The position numbers and the translations under genes were made by a program. DNA of 6,722 nucleotides. It comes from Chloroflexota bacterium. Lineage in GTDB: Bacteria > Chloroflexota > Limnocylindria > Limnocylindrales > CSP1-4. The DNA lies in contig JAKAMV010000580.1 in assembly GCA_021812735.1 (NCBI GenBank), positions 1 to 6,722 on the forward strand, read 5' to 3'. Shown here one piece after another: positions 1 through 6,722 of the stretch. The number at the start of each line of letters is the position of its first letter. Position 1 is the first letter of the stretch. Below the pieces are notes generated by a model. The model was given only the letters and a program-made list of their open reading frames with translations, was not told where the DNA came from and did not search any database.

Positions 1-1170
1 ATGCACGGGCTCGCGTTCCTGATCCACGAGAAGCCGTTCGCCGGGATCAACGGCTCGGGCAAGCACAACAACTGGTCGATGTCCACGGACCTCGGCGAGA
101 ACCTGCTGGACCCAGGCACCGATCCGCACGCGAACGCGCAGTTCCTCGCGTTCCTGATCGCGGTCATCCGGGCGATCGACGTCCACGCGGCGATGCTCCG
201 CGCCTCGATCGCCGACGCCGGCCAGGACCACCGCCTGGGCGCCAACGAGGCACCGCCCGCCATCATGTCGATCTTCCTCGGCAGCCAGCTCGAGGATGTC
301 GTGGGCCAGCTGGAGCAGGGGGCCGCGTCGGCGTCCAAGAAGGGCGGCGACGTCGCGCTGGGCGTGATCTCCCTGCCGACGCTCGCCAAGGACGCGACGG
401 ACCGCAACCGCACCTCGCCGTTCGCCTTCACGGGCAACAAGTTCGAGTTCCGCGCCGTGGGCTCGTCGGCCCCCATCTACTGGCCGCAGACGGTGCTCAA
501 CACCGCGGTCGCCGATTCGCTGTCAGACTTGGCCGACGAGCTCGAGAAGCTCACGCCGGGCGACTTCGACGGGCTGACGGCCATCCTCTCGAACGCCGTC
601 CGGAAGCACAAGCGCGTGCTGTTCGAGGGCAACGGGTATTCGGAGGAGTGGCACGCGGAGGCGGCCCGCCGCGGGCTGCCGAACAACCGCACCACGGCCG
701 ATGCGCTGCCGGCCCTGGCCACCCGGGAGGCCCGGGCAGTCTTCGCCAAGTTCGGCGTGCTGTCCGAGCGCGAGCTCGAGGCCCGCGTGGACATCTTCTG
801 GGAGAAGTACGTCAAGGTCCAGAACATCGAGGCGAACACCGCGCTCGACATGGCCAAGACGATGATCCTGCCGGCCACGGTGGCGTACCTGGGCCAGCTC
901 GCGTCGGCGGGCTACTCGAAGGGGGTCAAGGCCGTCACCGACAAGGTGGTGTCGCTGGCGGACGAGCTGGTCGAGGCGATCCACGCCCTCGAGCACGCCC
1001 AGCATGAGGCCCATGAGGCCGAGACCGTCCAGGCCGAGGCGCGCGCCTTCGTGGACGAGGTCATTCCAGCCCAGAACGCGCTCCGGGCCGTGGCCGACGA
1101 GCTCGAGACGCTGGTTGCTGACGAGCTCTGGCCGATGCCGAAGTACCGCGAGCTCCTCTTCCAGTACTGA
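1..1170 (+). CDS. glnN: Glutamine synthetase type III (GlnN), C-terminal part, 5' end outside window
   Basis: This is the C-terminal 389 residues of a type III glutamine synthetase, the large form that makes glutamine from glutamate, ammonia and ATP in the cytoplasm. Family hallmarks are directly readable: the HEKPFAGINGSGKHNNWS block at residues 9-26 (substrate/ATP-site loop), HRLGANEAPPAI at about 77-88, and NRTSPFAFTGNKFEFR at about 136-151. The C-terminus is MPKYRELLF-like, as in other GSIII proteins. Residues from about 315 to 375 are rich in Ala, Glu and His and look like a long helix or coiled coil. GSIII proteins are usually about 700 residues, so about 300 are missing upstream. The ATG at base 1 is therefore most likely an internal methionine rather than the start. 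The gene ends in TGA just before a strong terminator, so it is not co-transcribed with the next gene. Family assignment is very secure. Confidence 0.96.
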   Translation: MHGLAFLIHEKPFAGINGSGKHNNWSMSTDLGENLLDPGTDPHANAQFLAFLIAVIRAIDVHAAMLRASIADAGQDHRLGANEAPPAIMSIFLGSQLEDVVGQLEQGAASASKKGGDVALGVISLPTLAKDATDRNRTSPFAFTGNKFEFRAVGSSAPIYWPQTVLNTAVADSLSDLADELEKLTPGDFDGLTAILSNAVRKHKRVLFEGNGYSEEWHAEAARRGLPNNRTTADALPALATREARAVFAKFGVLSERELEARVDIFWEKYVKVQNIEANTALDMAKTMILPATVAYLGQLASAGYSKGVKAVTDKVVSLADELVEAIHALEHAQHEAHEAETVQAEARAFVDEVIPAQNALRAVADELETLVADELWPMPKYRELLFQY

Positions 1171-1183
1171 GCCTGGCCACCGC

Positions 1184-1230
1184 GAAGCGGCTCCCCTCCC
1201 GGATCGCGGGGGGGAGCCGCTTCTTCGTTT
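1184..1230 (+). terminator. Intrinsic terminator of glnN
   Basis: A perfect 13-bp inverted repeat (GAAGCGGCTCCCC at 1184-1196, complement at 1211-1223) starts 13 bases after the glnN stop. The stem continues inside with CCCG (1198-1201) pairing CGGG (1207-1210) past a single bulged T, leaving a 5-base loop. The right arm is followed by TTCGTTT, a short T-rich tract. The stem is nearly symmetrical, but the T tract is only on the + side, so it should act chiefly on glnN transcripts. It separates glnN from the molybdenum hydroxylase unit. Confidence 0.9.
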
Positions 1231-1381
1231 CCCGGCGTCTGACCTCGACGGGGCGTGTGCTCGCTCAGCCAGCTCTGATCCCGCCTGCCCGTCGCCCCCG
1301 GCCGGCACCGCCCCCTGGCTGGCCCGTCGATGGGCTCGAGGGGCGCACGCTGGCCGTTCAGCGGTCATCCGGATGCATGTG

Positions 1382-1406
1382 CGCGCTGGGCGGTCAGCCC
1401 AACGCG
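1382..1406. repeat. Hairpin-forming inverted repeat in the leader/intergenic region
   Basis: CGCGCTGGGC at 1382-1391 pairs with GCCCAACGCG at 1397-1406 around a 5-base GGTCA loop. Nine of ten positions are Watson-Crick pairs, with one C-A mismatch, and two G-U wobbles could extend the base. No T run follows, so it is not an obvious terminator. It lies about 330 bases before the hydroxylase start and could be an operator, a leader structure, or a chance product of the high G+C. Confidence 0.4.
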
Positions 1407-1717
1407 TGACGAAGCCAGGATCAGCGGACCGTGGCCGGTTTCGTGCATCGGTTGGCCCAGCTGGCGGTCATCTGCACCCGAGTAACCGCTCAGCGGGCAA
1501 CGGTGGCCGGGAGAGGCGCCCAAGCGGCTCCGAACCGCCGCCGCGCCGACCGCGCCCGGCCGAGCGAGGCAGGCAGAGGCGCCGGCGAGATTCGCGCCCA
1601 TATGCCGCCCGGCCTATGGATCGGCAGGCCGAACCGAGGTGCCAGGACCCCGCCGGACGCCTGATGATGATCCTGGCCGGATGTGGCGGACGGGTCGCCG
1701 CGGGCCGGCCGGGCAGC

Positions 1718-1726
1718 AAGGACGAG
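1718..1726 (+). promoter_or_regulatory. Ribosome binding site supporting the GTG start at 1733
   Basis: The purine-rich AAGGACGAG lies just before the GTG at 1733. AAGGA (1718-1722) is 10 bases from the start and GAG (1724-1726) is 6 bases from it. It is a moderate Shine-Dalgarno match. Its main value is to support the GTG start that also aligns with the N-terminus of D. gigas MOP, over in-frame ATGs at 1616, 1664 and 1667. Confidence 0.5.
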
Positions 1727-1732
1727 ATCCCC

Positions 1733-4393
1733 GTGAAGAAGGTCAGGCTCACCGTCAACCAGCGGCCCATCGAGGTGGTCGCCCACGGCAAGGACGCGCT
1801 CCTGCTCGACGTGATCCGGGACGAGCTGGGTCTCACGGGCGCCAAGCAGTCGTGCGACAAGAAGGGCCAGTGCGGGACCTGCATGGTTCTCGTGGACGGC
1901 CGGGCCGTTCTGTCCTGCACGCAGAAGGTGGAGGCGCTCGATGGCGCCGAGGTCACCACGATCGAGGGCCTGGGCACACCCGACCGCCCCAACCTGATCC
2001 AGCAGGCGTTCGTCCTGGCCGGTGCCGTCCAGTGCGGGTTCTGCATCCCCGGCATGATCGTGACGGCCGACGAGCTGCTCCGCCAGAACCCGGACCCGAC
2101 CCGGGACGAGGTGAAGCGCGCCCTCCGCCGCAACCTGTGCCGCTGCACGGGCTACGTCAAGATCATCGACGGGGTCCAGCTGGCCGGAAGGTTCATCCGC
2201 GGCGAGGCCACCCCGGCCGACTACACGCCCGCCCTTGACGCGCCCCTGATCGGCACGTCCTTCGCGCGCCCGTCGGCCATGGCCAAGGCCACCGGCACGG
2301 CGATGTTCGGCGCCGATATCCGGATGCCGGGCGCGCTCGAGCTGGCGGTCGCCCGCGCCCCGCTCGCCCACGCGTTCATCAAGGCTGTCGACACCTCCGC
2401 GGCGGAGCAGATGCCCGGGGTGGTCGGCGTGATGACGGCCAGGGACATCAAGGGCACGAACCGGCTCAAGTACCAGGTCGCCGACCGGCCGATCCTCTGC
2501 GACACTAAGGTCCGCCTGCTCGGCGATGCCATCGCGATCGTCGCCGCGGACTCGAAGGAGCAGGCGGAGGCCGCAGCCGCCGCCGTGCGGGTCGACTACG
2601 AGCCGCTGCCGATCCTCGACACCCCCGCCAAGGCGATGGCCGAGGGCGCCCCGCGGCTCCACGACGAGCTGCCCAACCTGTGCTACCAGCAGCCGATCAG
2701 GAAGGGCGACGCCGACACGGCGTTCGCGAACTCGGCCTGCGAGGTCACCGCGCACTTCACGACCCAGTTCGTCCACCAGTCGCCCATGGAGCCCGAGGTC
2801 AGCCTCGCCTGGATGGAGGGCGAGGGCGAGGACGCCGAGCTGGTGGTCGTGGGGAGGAGCATCAACATCCACCTCCACATGCAGACGCTCCAGGAGGCGC
2901 TGGGCTGGGAGGCGATCCGCTACGAGGAGCCGTTCGCGGGCGGCCAGTTCGGCATCAAGGTCGAGGTCATCACCGAGGGCATCGCGGGCGCGGCGGCGCT
3001 CCATTTCAACCGCCCGGTGCGCTACATCCCGAGCCTCGCCGAGTCGATGCTCATCACCTCGAAGCGCCACCCGTTCGAGATCGACACCCGGCTCGCCTGC
3101 GACGCGGACGGGAAGCTCACGGCCATGGCCATGGACATCACCGTGGACAACGGCGCCTACATGAGCCTCGGCCGGGTCATCGTGAACCGCGCGCTGCACA
3201 TGCTCACCAGCGCCTACAACGTGCCGAACCTGGCGGTGACGAGCCGGCTCGTCTACACGAACAACCCCTGGGGCTCCGCAGCGCGCGGCGCCGGGCCGCC
3301 CCAGACGCACTACGCGCTCGAGTGCGCCGTCGACCTGCTGGCCGAGAAGATGGGCATGGACAAGCTCGAGTTCCGCAAGCGCAACTCCCTGCGGCCGGGC
3401 GAGGCGAAGGCGACCGGGCACGTCGTCGCCGAGTGGCCGTTCCCGGGCCTGTGCGACGCGATCGAGGCCCCGTACGAGCGGGCGCTCGCGGCGGCGAGGG
3501 CCGCCAACAACGGCGGCCCCGTCTACCGGGGGGTCGGCCTCGGCGCGGCGGCGTTCGGCATCGCGATGCCGGGCGACAAGTCGATCGGCTTCGTCGAGCT
3601 CGACCCCGACGACGGCGTCACGGTCTACATGGCGGCCGGCGACCCGGGCGAGGGCAACGACTCGATGATCAGCCAGCTCGTGGCATCGGTGCTCGAGCTG
3701 CCGCTGGCGAAGGTGCGCCTCCACACTCGCAGCACAGGCGACACGGCGGCCTCGGGCCCGGTGTCGGGCTCGCGCGCGACGTACATGCTCGGCGGCGCCG
3801 CCGTGTTCGCGGCCCAGGCGCTGCGGGAGGCCATGGACGAGCTGGGCTCGCGCTCCCACGCCGACTTCCTGGCGGCCGGGGTGCCCGTCCGCTACCAGGG
3901 CAAGCGGACCACCGTCGAGACCGCGCCGCTGGACCCCGACACGGGCCTCGGCCCGAGCTTCGAGGTGGACGTGTTCTCGGTCCAGATGGCCGAAGTGGAG
4001 GTCAACACCGAGACCGGCGAAGTCAAGGTGCTGAAGCTGACCTCGGCGGCTGACCCGGGCCGGGTGATCCACCCCGGCAACGTCGAGGGGCAGCTCCACG
4101 GCGGCATGGACATGGGCGCCGGCTTCGCCCTGCGCGAGGAGTACGTCCACGGCAAGTCGAAGGACTGGATCACGTTCAAGTTCCCGAACATCCGTCATGC
4201 CATGGACATGGACACCATCCTGGTGGAGACGCCGCGCGAGCGCGGCACGCTCGGGTCGGTGGGGATCGGCGAGATGGCCATGGTTGCCACCGCGCCCGCG
4301 ATCGTGAACGCGATCCGCGACGCCACGGGCGCGATGGTGTACGAGCTCCCGGCCACGCCCGAGCGCGTGAAGGCGGCCCTGGCCAACCGGTAG
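1733..4393 (+). CDS. mop: Single-chain molybdenum hydroxylase, MOP-type aldehyde oxidoreductase
   Basis: The predicted protein is 886 residues; D. gigas aldehyde oxidoreductase is about 907. It would oxidise an aldehyde or related substrate to the acid with water as oxygen donor, passing electrons through two [2Fe-2S] clusters to an external acceptor. Visible in order: plant-ferredoxin-type domain with Cys41, 47, 50 and 62; four-helix domain with QCGFC (Cys101, 104) and CRCTGY (Cys136, 138); then Mo-cofactor domains with GGQFGIK (about 403-409), ARGAGPPQ (517-524), DPGEGND (637-643) and GIGEMAM containing the probable catalytic base Glu847. The GTG start gives MKKVRLTVN, matching the family N-terminus. 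The same frame runs open far upstream, but that extension is low-complexity and unrelated to the family. No signal peptide is seen, so it is presumably cytoplasmic. Substrate is unknown: the channel residue that is aromatic in MOP and xanthine dehydrogenase is Ala520. It leads a probable operon with tusE and a cysteine desulfurase. Confidence 0.92.
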   Translation: MKKVRLTVNQRPIEVVAHGKDALLLDVIRDELGLTGAKQSCDKKGQCGTCMVLVDGRAVLSCTQKVEALDGAEVTTIEGLGTPDRPNLIQQAFVLAGAVQCGFCIPGMIVTADELLRQNPDPTRDEVKRALRRNLCRCTGYVKIIDGVQLAGRFIRGEATPADYTPALDAPLIGTSFARPSAMAKATGTAMFGADIRMPGALELAVARAPLAHAFIKAVDTSAAEQMPGVVGVMTARDIKGTNRLKYQVADRPILCDTKVRLLGDAIAIVAADSKEQAEAAAAAVRVDYEPLPILDTPAKAMAEGAPRLHDELPNLCYQQPIRKGDADTAFANSACEVTAHFTTQFVHQSPMEPEVSLAWMEGEGEDAELVVVGRSINIHLHMQTLQEALGWEAIRYEEPFAGGQFGIKVEVITEGIAGAAALHFNRPVRYIPSLAESMLITSKRHPFEIDTRLACDADGKLTAMAMDITVDNGAYMSLGRVIVNRALHMLTSAYNVPNLAVTSRLVYTNNPWGSAARGAGPPQTHYALECAVDLLAEKMGMDKLEFRKRNSLRPGEAKATGHVVAEWPFPGLCDAIEAPYERALAAARAANNGGPVYRGVGLGAAAFGIAMPGDKSIGFVELDPDDGVTVYMAAGDPGEGNDSMISQLVASVLELPLAKVRLHTRSTGDTAASGPVSGSRATYMLGGAAVFAAQALREAMDELGSRSHADFLAAGVPVRYQGKRTTVETAPLDPDTGLGPSFEVDVFSVQMAEVEVNTETGEVKVLKLTSAADPGRVIHPGNVEGQLHGGMDMGAGFALREEYVHGKSKDWITFKFPNIRHAMDMDTILVETPRERGTLGSVGIGEMAMVATAPAIVNAIRDATGAMVYELPATPERVKAALANR

Positions 4394-4427
4394 CGGACGG
4401 CGCGCCGGACGACCGGGCGCAACCGAC

Positions 4428-4432
4428 GGAGG
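4428..4432 (+). promoter_or_regulatory. Ribosome binding site of tusE
   Basis: GGAGG is a full Shine-Dalgarno core located 11 bases before the ATG at 4444. It favours that ATG over the in-frame GTG at 4483, which would give a family-like N-terminus but has only pyrimidine- and GC-rich sequence before it. Confidence 0.7.
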
Positions 4433-4443
4433 CGAACCAGCCG

Positions 4444-4788
4444 ATGGCCGACACGACGGCCCGCTCCCGCGTCGCGCGCGTCGTGGCGGGCCGTCGTGTC
4501 TACTTCGACGACGAGGGGTTCTTCTGGGACCCCGACGACTGGACCGAGGAGGCGGCCCTCGAGCTCGCCCGCGAGCGCGGCATGGGCGGCCTCGACGAGG
4601 CGCAGTGGCGGGTGATCCGATTCATGCGCGGCTGGTACGCGCACAATGGCCGGGCGCCGATGAACAAGGACCTCAAGGCCGGGACCGGCATGACGCTGCT
4701 CGAGCTCGAGCGGCTGTTCCCGGACGGGATCAAGCTCGGCGCGCGCATGCTGGCCGGCCTGCCGAACCCGAAGACGTGTCTGGACTGA
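4444..4788 (+). CDS. tusE: TusE/DsrC-family sulfur carrier protein with one C-terminal cysteine
   Basis: This 114-residue protein belongs to the TusE/DsrC family, small cytoplasmic proteins that carry persulfide sulfur on a C-terminal-arm cysteine. In E. coli TusE passes sulfur to MnmA for tRNA 2-thiouridine; DsrC serves dissimilatory sulfur metabolism. Family features are the GRRVYFDDEGFFWDPDDW N-terminal hairpin (16-33), the helical LDEAQWRVIRFMRGWY segment (50-65), and the C-terminal AGLPNPKTC arm ending at Cys112. The second DsrC cysteine, eleven residues earlier, is Arg101 here, so this is the TusE type rather than a redox-disulfide DsrC. Cys112 is followed by Leu-Asp rather than the usual single residue. 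Residues 1-13 are an Arg-rich extension encoded over a perfect inverted repeat. The gene lies 50 bases after the hydroxylase and one base before the cysteine desulfurase. Likely job: receive sulfur from that desulfurase. The acceptor may be the hydroxylase cofactor or tRNA machinery. Confidence 0.9.
   Translation: MADTTARSRVARVVAGRRVYFDDEGFFWDPDDWTEEAALELARERGMGGLDEAQWRVIRFMRGWYAHNGRAPMNKDLKAGTGMTLLELERLFPDGIKLGARMLAGLPNPKTCLD
4450..4500. repeat. Perfect 15-bp inverted repeat over the first codons of tusE
   Basis: GACACGACGGCCCGC at 4450-4464 is exactly complementary to 4486-4500, around a 21-base loop (4465-4485). The left arm begins four bases after the tusE ATG, so the RNA hairpin would sit in the initiating ribosome's footprint and cover codons 3 to 19. 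No T tract follows the right arm. It may modulate tusE translation, pause or attenuate transcription between the hydroxylase and the sulfur-transfer genes, or bind a protein as DNA. The match is seen directly; the role is inference. Confidence 0.65.
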
Positions 4789-4789
4789 C

Positions 4790-5935
4790 GTGATCTACCT
4801 CGACAACGCCGCGACGACGTTCCCCAAGGCGCCCGGCACCCTCGAGCGGGCGCTGGCCTGGTATCGCGAGCTGGGCGTGTCGCCCGGTCGCGGCAACCAC
4901 GACCTCGCGATGCACGCGGACGCCGCGGTCGACGAGGTGCGAACGAGGGTCGCGGCGTTCTTCGGGGCGCCGGCGCCGGAGCGCGTGGCGTTCGGCATGA
5001 ACGCGACCGACGCGCTCAACACGGCGATCCTGGGCCTCGTGCGCCCCGGCGACCACGTGGTCACCACGCGGCTGGACCACAACTCCGTCCTCCGGCCGCT
5101 GCACCACCTCGCCGAGACGGGGGTGATCAGCTGGGACGCGGCTCCCGCCGACGAGCGGGGCATCGTGACCGCGGACGCCATCGAGTCGCTGCTGCGCCGG
5201 AACACCCGCTGCGTCGTGATGGCCCACGCCTCAAACGTCATCGGAACCGTCCAGCCTGTGGCCGAGATCGCAGAGCGCTGCGCCGCGCGCGGGGTCCCGG
5301 TGGTGGTCGACGCGGCGCAGTCGGCCGGCCAGGTGCCGATCGACATGACGGCGATGGGGATCAGCGCGCTCGCGTTCACCGGCCACAAGTCGCTCTACGG
5401 GCCCTCGGGGATCGGCGGGCTCGTGGTGATGCCGTTCATCGAGGTGGCGACCTCGCGGTTCGGCGGCACGGGCATGGAGTCGGCGAGCCTCGTCCACACG
5501 CAGGCCTACCCGTTCCGGCTCGAGGCCGGCACGCTCAACGTGCTCGGCGTCCTGGGCTTGGCGGAGGGCCTCGAGTTCGTGGCCGGCGAGGGCGTCGAGG
5601 CCATCCACGCCCGCGAGGCGACGCTGCTGACCCGGCTCCGCGACGGCCTGGCGGCCATCGACGGCGTCACCCTCTACCGCGCCGACGGCGACCTCTCCGA
5701 GCGTGTCGGCGTGCTGGCGTGCAACGTCGCGGGCGTCCACCCGCAGGACGTCGGCGCCATCCTCGACGGCGACTTCGACATCGCCGTCCGGGTCGGGGTC
5801 CATTGCGCCCCGCTGGTGCACGAGGACCTCGGCGCGGTCGAGCGCGGCACGGTGCGCTTCAGTCTCGGCGCGTTCAACACGGAGGCCGACGTGGACGCCG
5901 CGGTCGACGCGATGCGCGCCATCGCCATGCACTGA
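4790..5935 (+). CDS. Cysteine desulfurase, class V aminotransferase, short EF2568-like subfamily
   Basis: This 381-residue PLP enzyme would remove sulfur from cysteine (or selenium from selenocysteine), leaving a persulfide on its own cysteine and releasing alanine. The N-terminus IYLDNAATTFPK is the canonical, very short start of the subfamily (TIGR01977, EF2568-like), which fixes the GTG at 4790. Cofactor-site features are HASNVIGT (about 145-152), Asp174 in VVDAAQSAG, and the Schiff-base lysine Lys200 in TGHKSLYGPSGIGGL. Cys339 in GVHCAP is the persulfide-forming residue, in the SufS/CsdA-like short-loop arrangement. Length is normal for the subfamily. The start lies one base after the tusE stop, with no clear Shine-Dalgarno, so translation is probably coupled to tusE. 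Context points to sulfur supply to TusE and perhaps to the molybdenum hydroxylase two genes upstream. The EF2568 subfamily has been noted, from memory, near selenium-dependent molybdenum hydroxylase genes in other bacteria. Selenium versus sulfur use cannot be decided here. Confidence 0.92.
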   Translation: MIYLDNAATTFPKAPGTLERALAWYRELGVSPGRGNHDLAMHADAAVDEVRTRVAAFFGAPAPERVAFGMNATDALNTAILGLVRPGDHVVTTRLDHNSVLRPLHHLAETGVISWDAAPADERGIVTADAIESLLRRNTRCVVMAHASNVIGTVQPVAEIAERCAARGVPVVVDAAQSAGQVPIDMTAMGISALAFTGHKSLYGPSGIGGLVVMPFIEVATSRFGGTGMESASLVHTQAYPFRLEAGTLNVLGVLGLAEGLEFVAGEGVEAIHAREATLLTRLRDGLAAIDGVTLYRADGDLSERVGVLACNVAGVHPQDVGAILDGDFDIAVRVGVHCAPLVHEDLGAVERGTVRFSLGAFNTEADVDAAVDAMRAIAMH

Positions 5936-5965
5936 GGCTGCGCGTCCCGTCGCGGTGGCCCCGCT

Positions 5966-5980
5966 CGACCGGCCCGGTCG
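5966..5980. repeat. Small hairpin in the gap after the cysteine desulfurase
   Basis: CGACCG (5966-5971) pairs with CGGTCG (5975-5980) around a GCC loop, 30 bases after the desulfurase stop. There is no T-rich tail, so it is at best a weak terminator candidate. The rest of the 121-base gap (5936-6056) shows no gene and no convincing promoter. Six-base arms of this composition are expected often by chance in such GC-rich DNA. Confidence 0.25.
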
Positions 5981-6045
5981 CGTGTCGTCCGCGCGCGGCG
6001 GTCCGATCCGGGCGACACTGTCCAGACACGCGCCCGACGTCGACC

Positions 6046-6050
6046 GGAGA
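6046..6050 (+). promoter_or_regulatory. Ribosome binding site of the aldo/keto reductase
   Basis: GGAGA lies 6 bases before the ATG at 6057, a good Shine-Dalgarno sequence at near-optimal spacing. It fixes the start of the reductase, whose translation MSYQPAPDRY then aligns with the YghZ N-terminus. Confidence 0.7.
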
Positions 6051-6056
6051 CTCCCG

Positions 6057-6722
<666 letters not shown>

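Larger units (their letters stand above)
1231..1732. other. Non-coding stretch between glnN terminator and the Mo hydroxylase gene
   Basis: About 500 bases lie here without a recognisable gene. Open frames cross it in several phases, but their translations are Arg/Pro/Ala-rich and resemble no family I know, which is expected of stop-poor GC-rich DNA. The region should hold the promoter and leader of the downstream operon. I cannot point to a convincing -35/-10 pair; CATATG (1598-1603) and TATGGA (1615-1620) are the only AT-rich hexamer-like spots and lack a good partner at the right spacing. The clearest structure is the hairpin at 1382-1406, annotated separately. A short repeat, GCGGTCATC, occurs at 1361 and 1464, about 100 bases apart. 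No riboswitch or tRNA is recognised. Confidence 0.6.

Noticed and set aside
1266..1321. CAGCCAG ... CTGGCTG 7-bp inverted repeat with a 42-base loop
   Set aside because: Short arms and a long loop in GC-rich DNA; likely chance.
523..1368. 281-codon - strand frame opposite the end of glnN
   Set aside because: It crosses the glnN terminator hairpin and has a low-complexity translation; the coding signal belongs to glnN on the + strand.
1598..1620. Possible -10-like hexamers (CATATG, TATGGA)
   Set aside because: No -35 match at suitable spacing, and sigma-factor preferences of this organism are unknown.
1004..1732. Open upstream extension in frame with the hydroxylase, including overlap with the end of glnN
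   Set aside because: The translation is Arg/Pro/Ser-rich, unrelated to any Mo hydroxylase, runs through the glnN terminator, and precedes the point (GTG 1733) where family homology begins.
1616..1732. Alternative hydroxylase starts (ATG 1616, 1664, 1667) giving a lipobox-like MMILAGCGG stretch
   Set aside because: The hydrophobic run is too short for a lipoprotein signal, a Mo/Fe-S enzyme of this family would not be a lipoprotein, and no good ribosome site precedes these ATGs.
2680..4053. 457-codon + strand frame inside the hydroxylase gene
   Set aside because: It overlaps the hydroxylase entirely and its translation is Arg/Gly/His-rich without family resemblance.
1490..4198. 902-codon open frame on the - strand opposite the hydroxylase
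   Set aside because: It is a typical antisense shadow in GC-rich DNA: His/Arg/Val/Leu-rich translation, no recognisable domain, fully opposite a well-supported gene.
4398..4407. CGGCGCGCCG palindrome between hydroxylase and tusE
   Set aside because: A 10-base GC-only palindrome has a high chance expectation here and lacks a T tract; not called as terminator or operator.

Overview
The window is roughly 70% G+C by eye and carries five protein genes, all on the + strand. Both end genes run off the window. The bacterium has GC-saturated third codon positions and uses GTG starts at two genes. The gene set would fit several high-GC lineages (for example Chloroflexota, Actinomycetota or some Deltaproteobacteria-type anaerobes). 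Nothing in the sequence fixes the phylum.

Layout. 1-1170 is the C-terminal half of a type III glutamine synthetase (glnN). It is followed by a strong intrinsic terminator (about 1184-1230). 1231-1732 is a roughly 500-base non-coding stretch with one good hairpin and no convincing gene. 1733-4393 encodes a single-chain molybdenum hydroxylase of the Desulfovibrio gigas aldehyde oxidoreductase (MOP) type: two [2Fe-2S] domains followed by the Mo-cofactor domains. After 50 bases comes a TusE/DsrC-type sulfur carrier (4444-4788). One base later comes a GTG-started PLP-dependent cysteine desulfurase of the short, EF2568-like class V subfamily (4790-5935). After a further 121-base gap, an aldo/keto reductase closely resembling E. 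coli YghZ/Gpr starts at 6057 and is cut by the window end.

How they may work together. The middle three genes look like one transcription unit. Enzymes of the MOP/xanthine dehydrogenase family generally need a terminal sulfido (sometimes selenium) ligand on molybdenum, normally supplied from a cysteine desulfurase persulfide. A hydroxylase, a one-cysteine sulfur carrier and a cysteine desulfurase in this order suggest a dedicated sulfur-delivery module for maturing the hydroxylase. This is an inference from gene order; no XdhC/MocA-type chaperone or SelD is visible here. A perfect 15-bp inverted repeat covers the first codons of tusE and could set the ratio between hydroxylase and sulfur-transfer proteins. 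The downstream aldo/keto reductase may share a theme of aldehyde metabolism, but it probably belongs to a separate unit.
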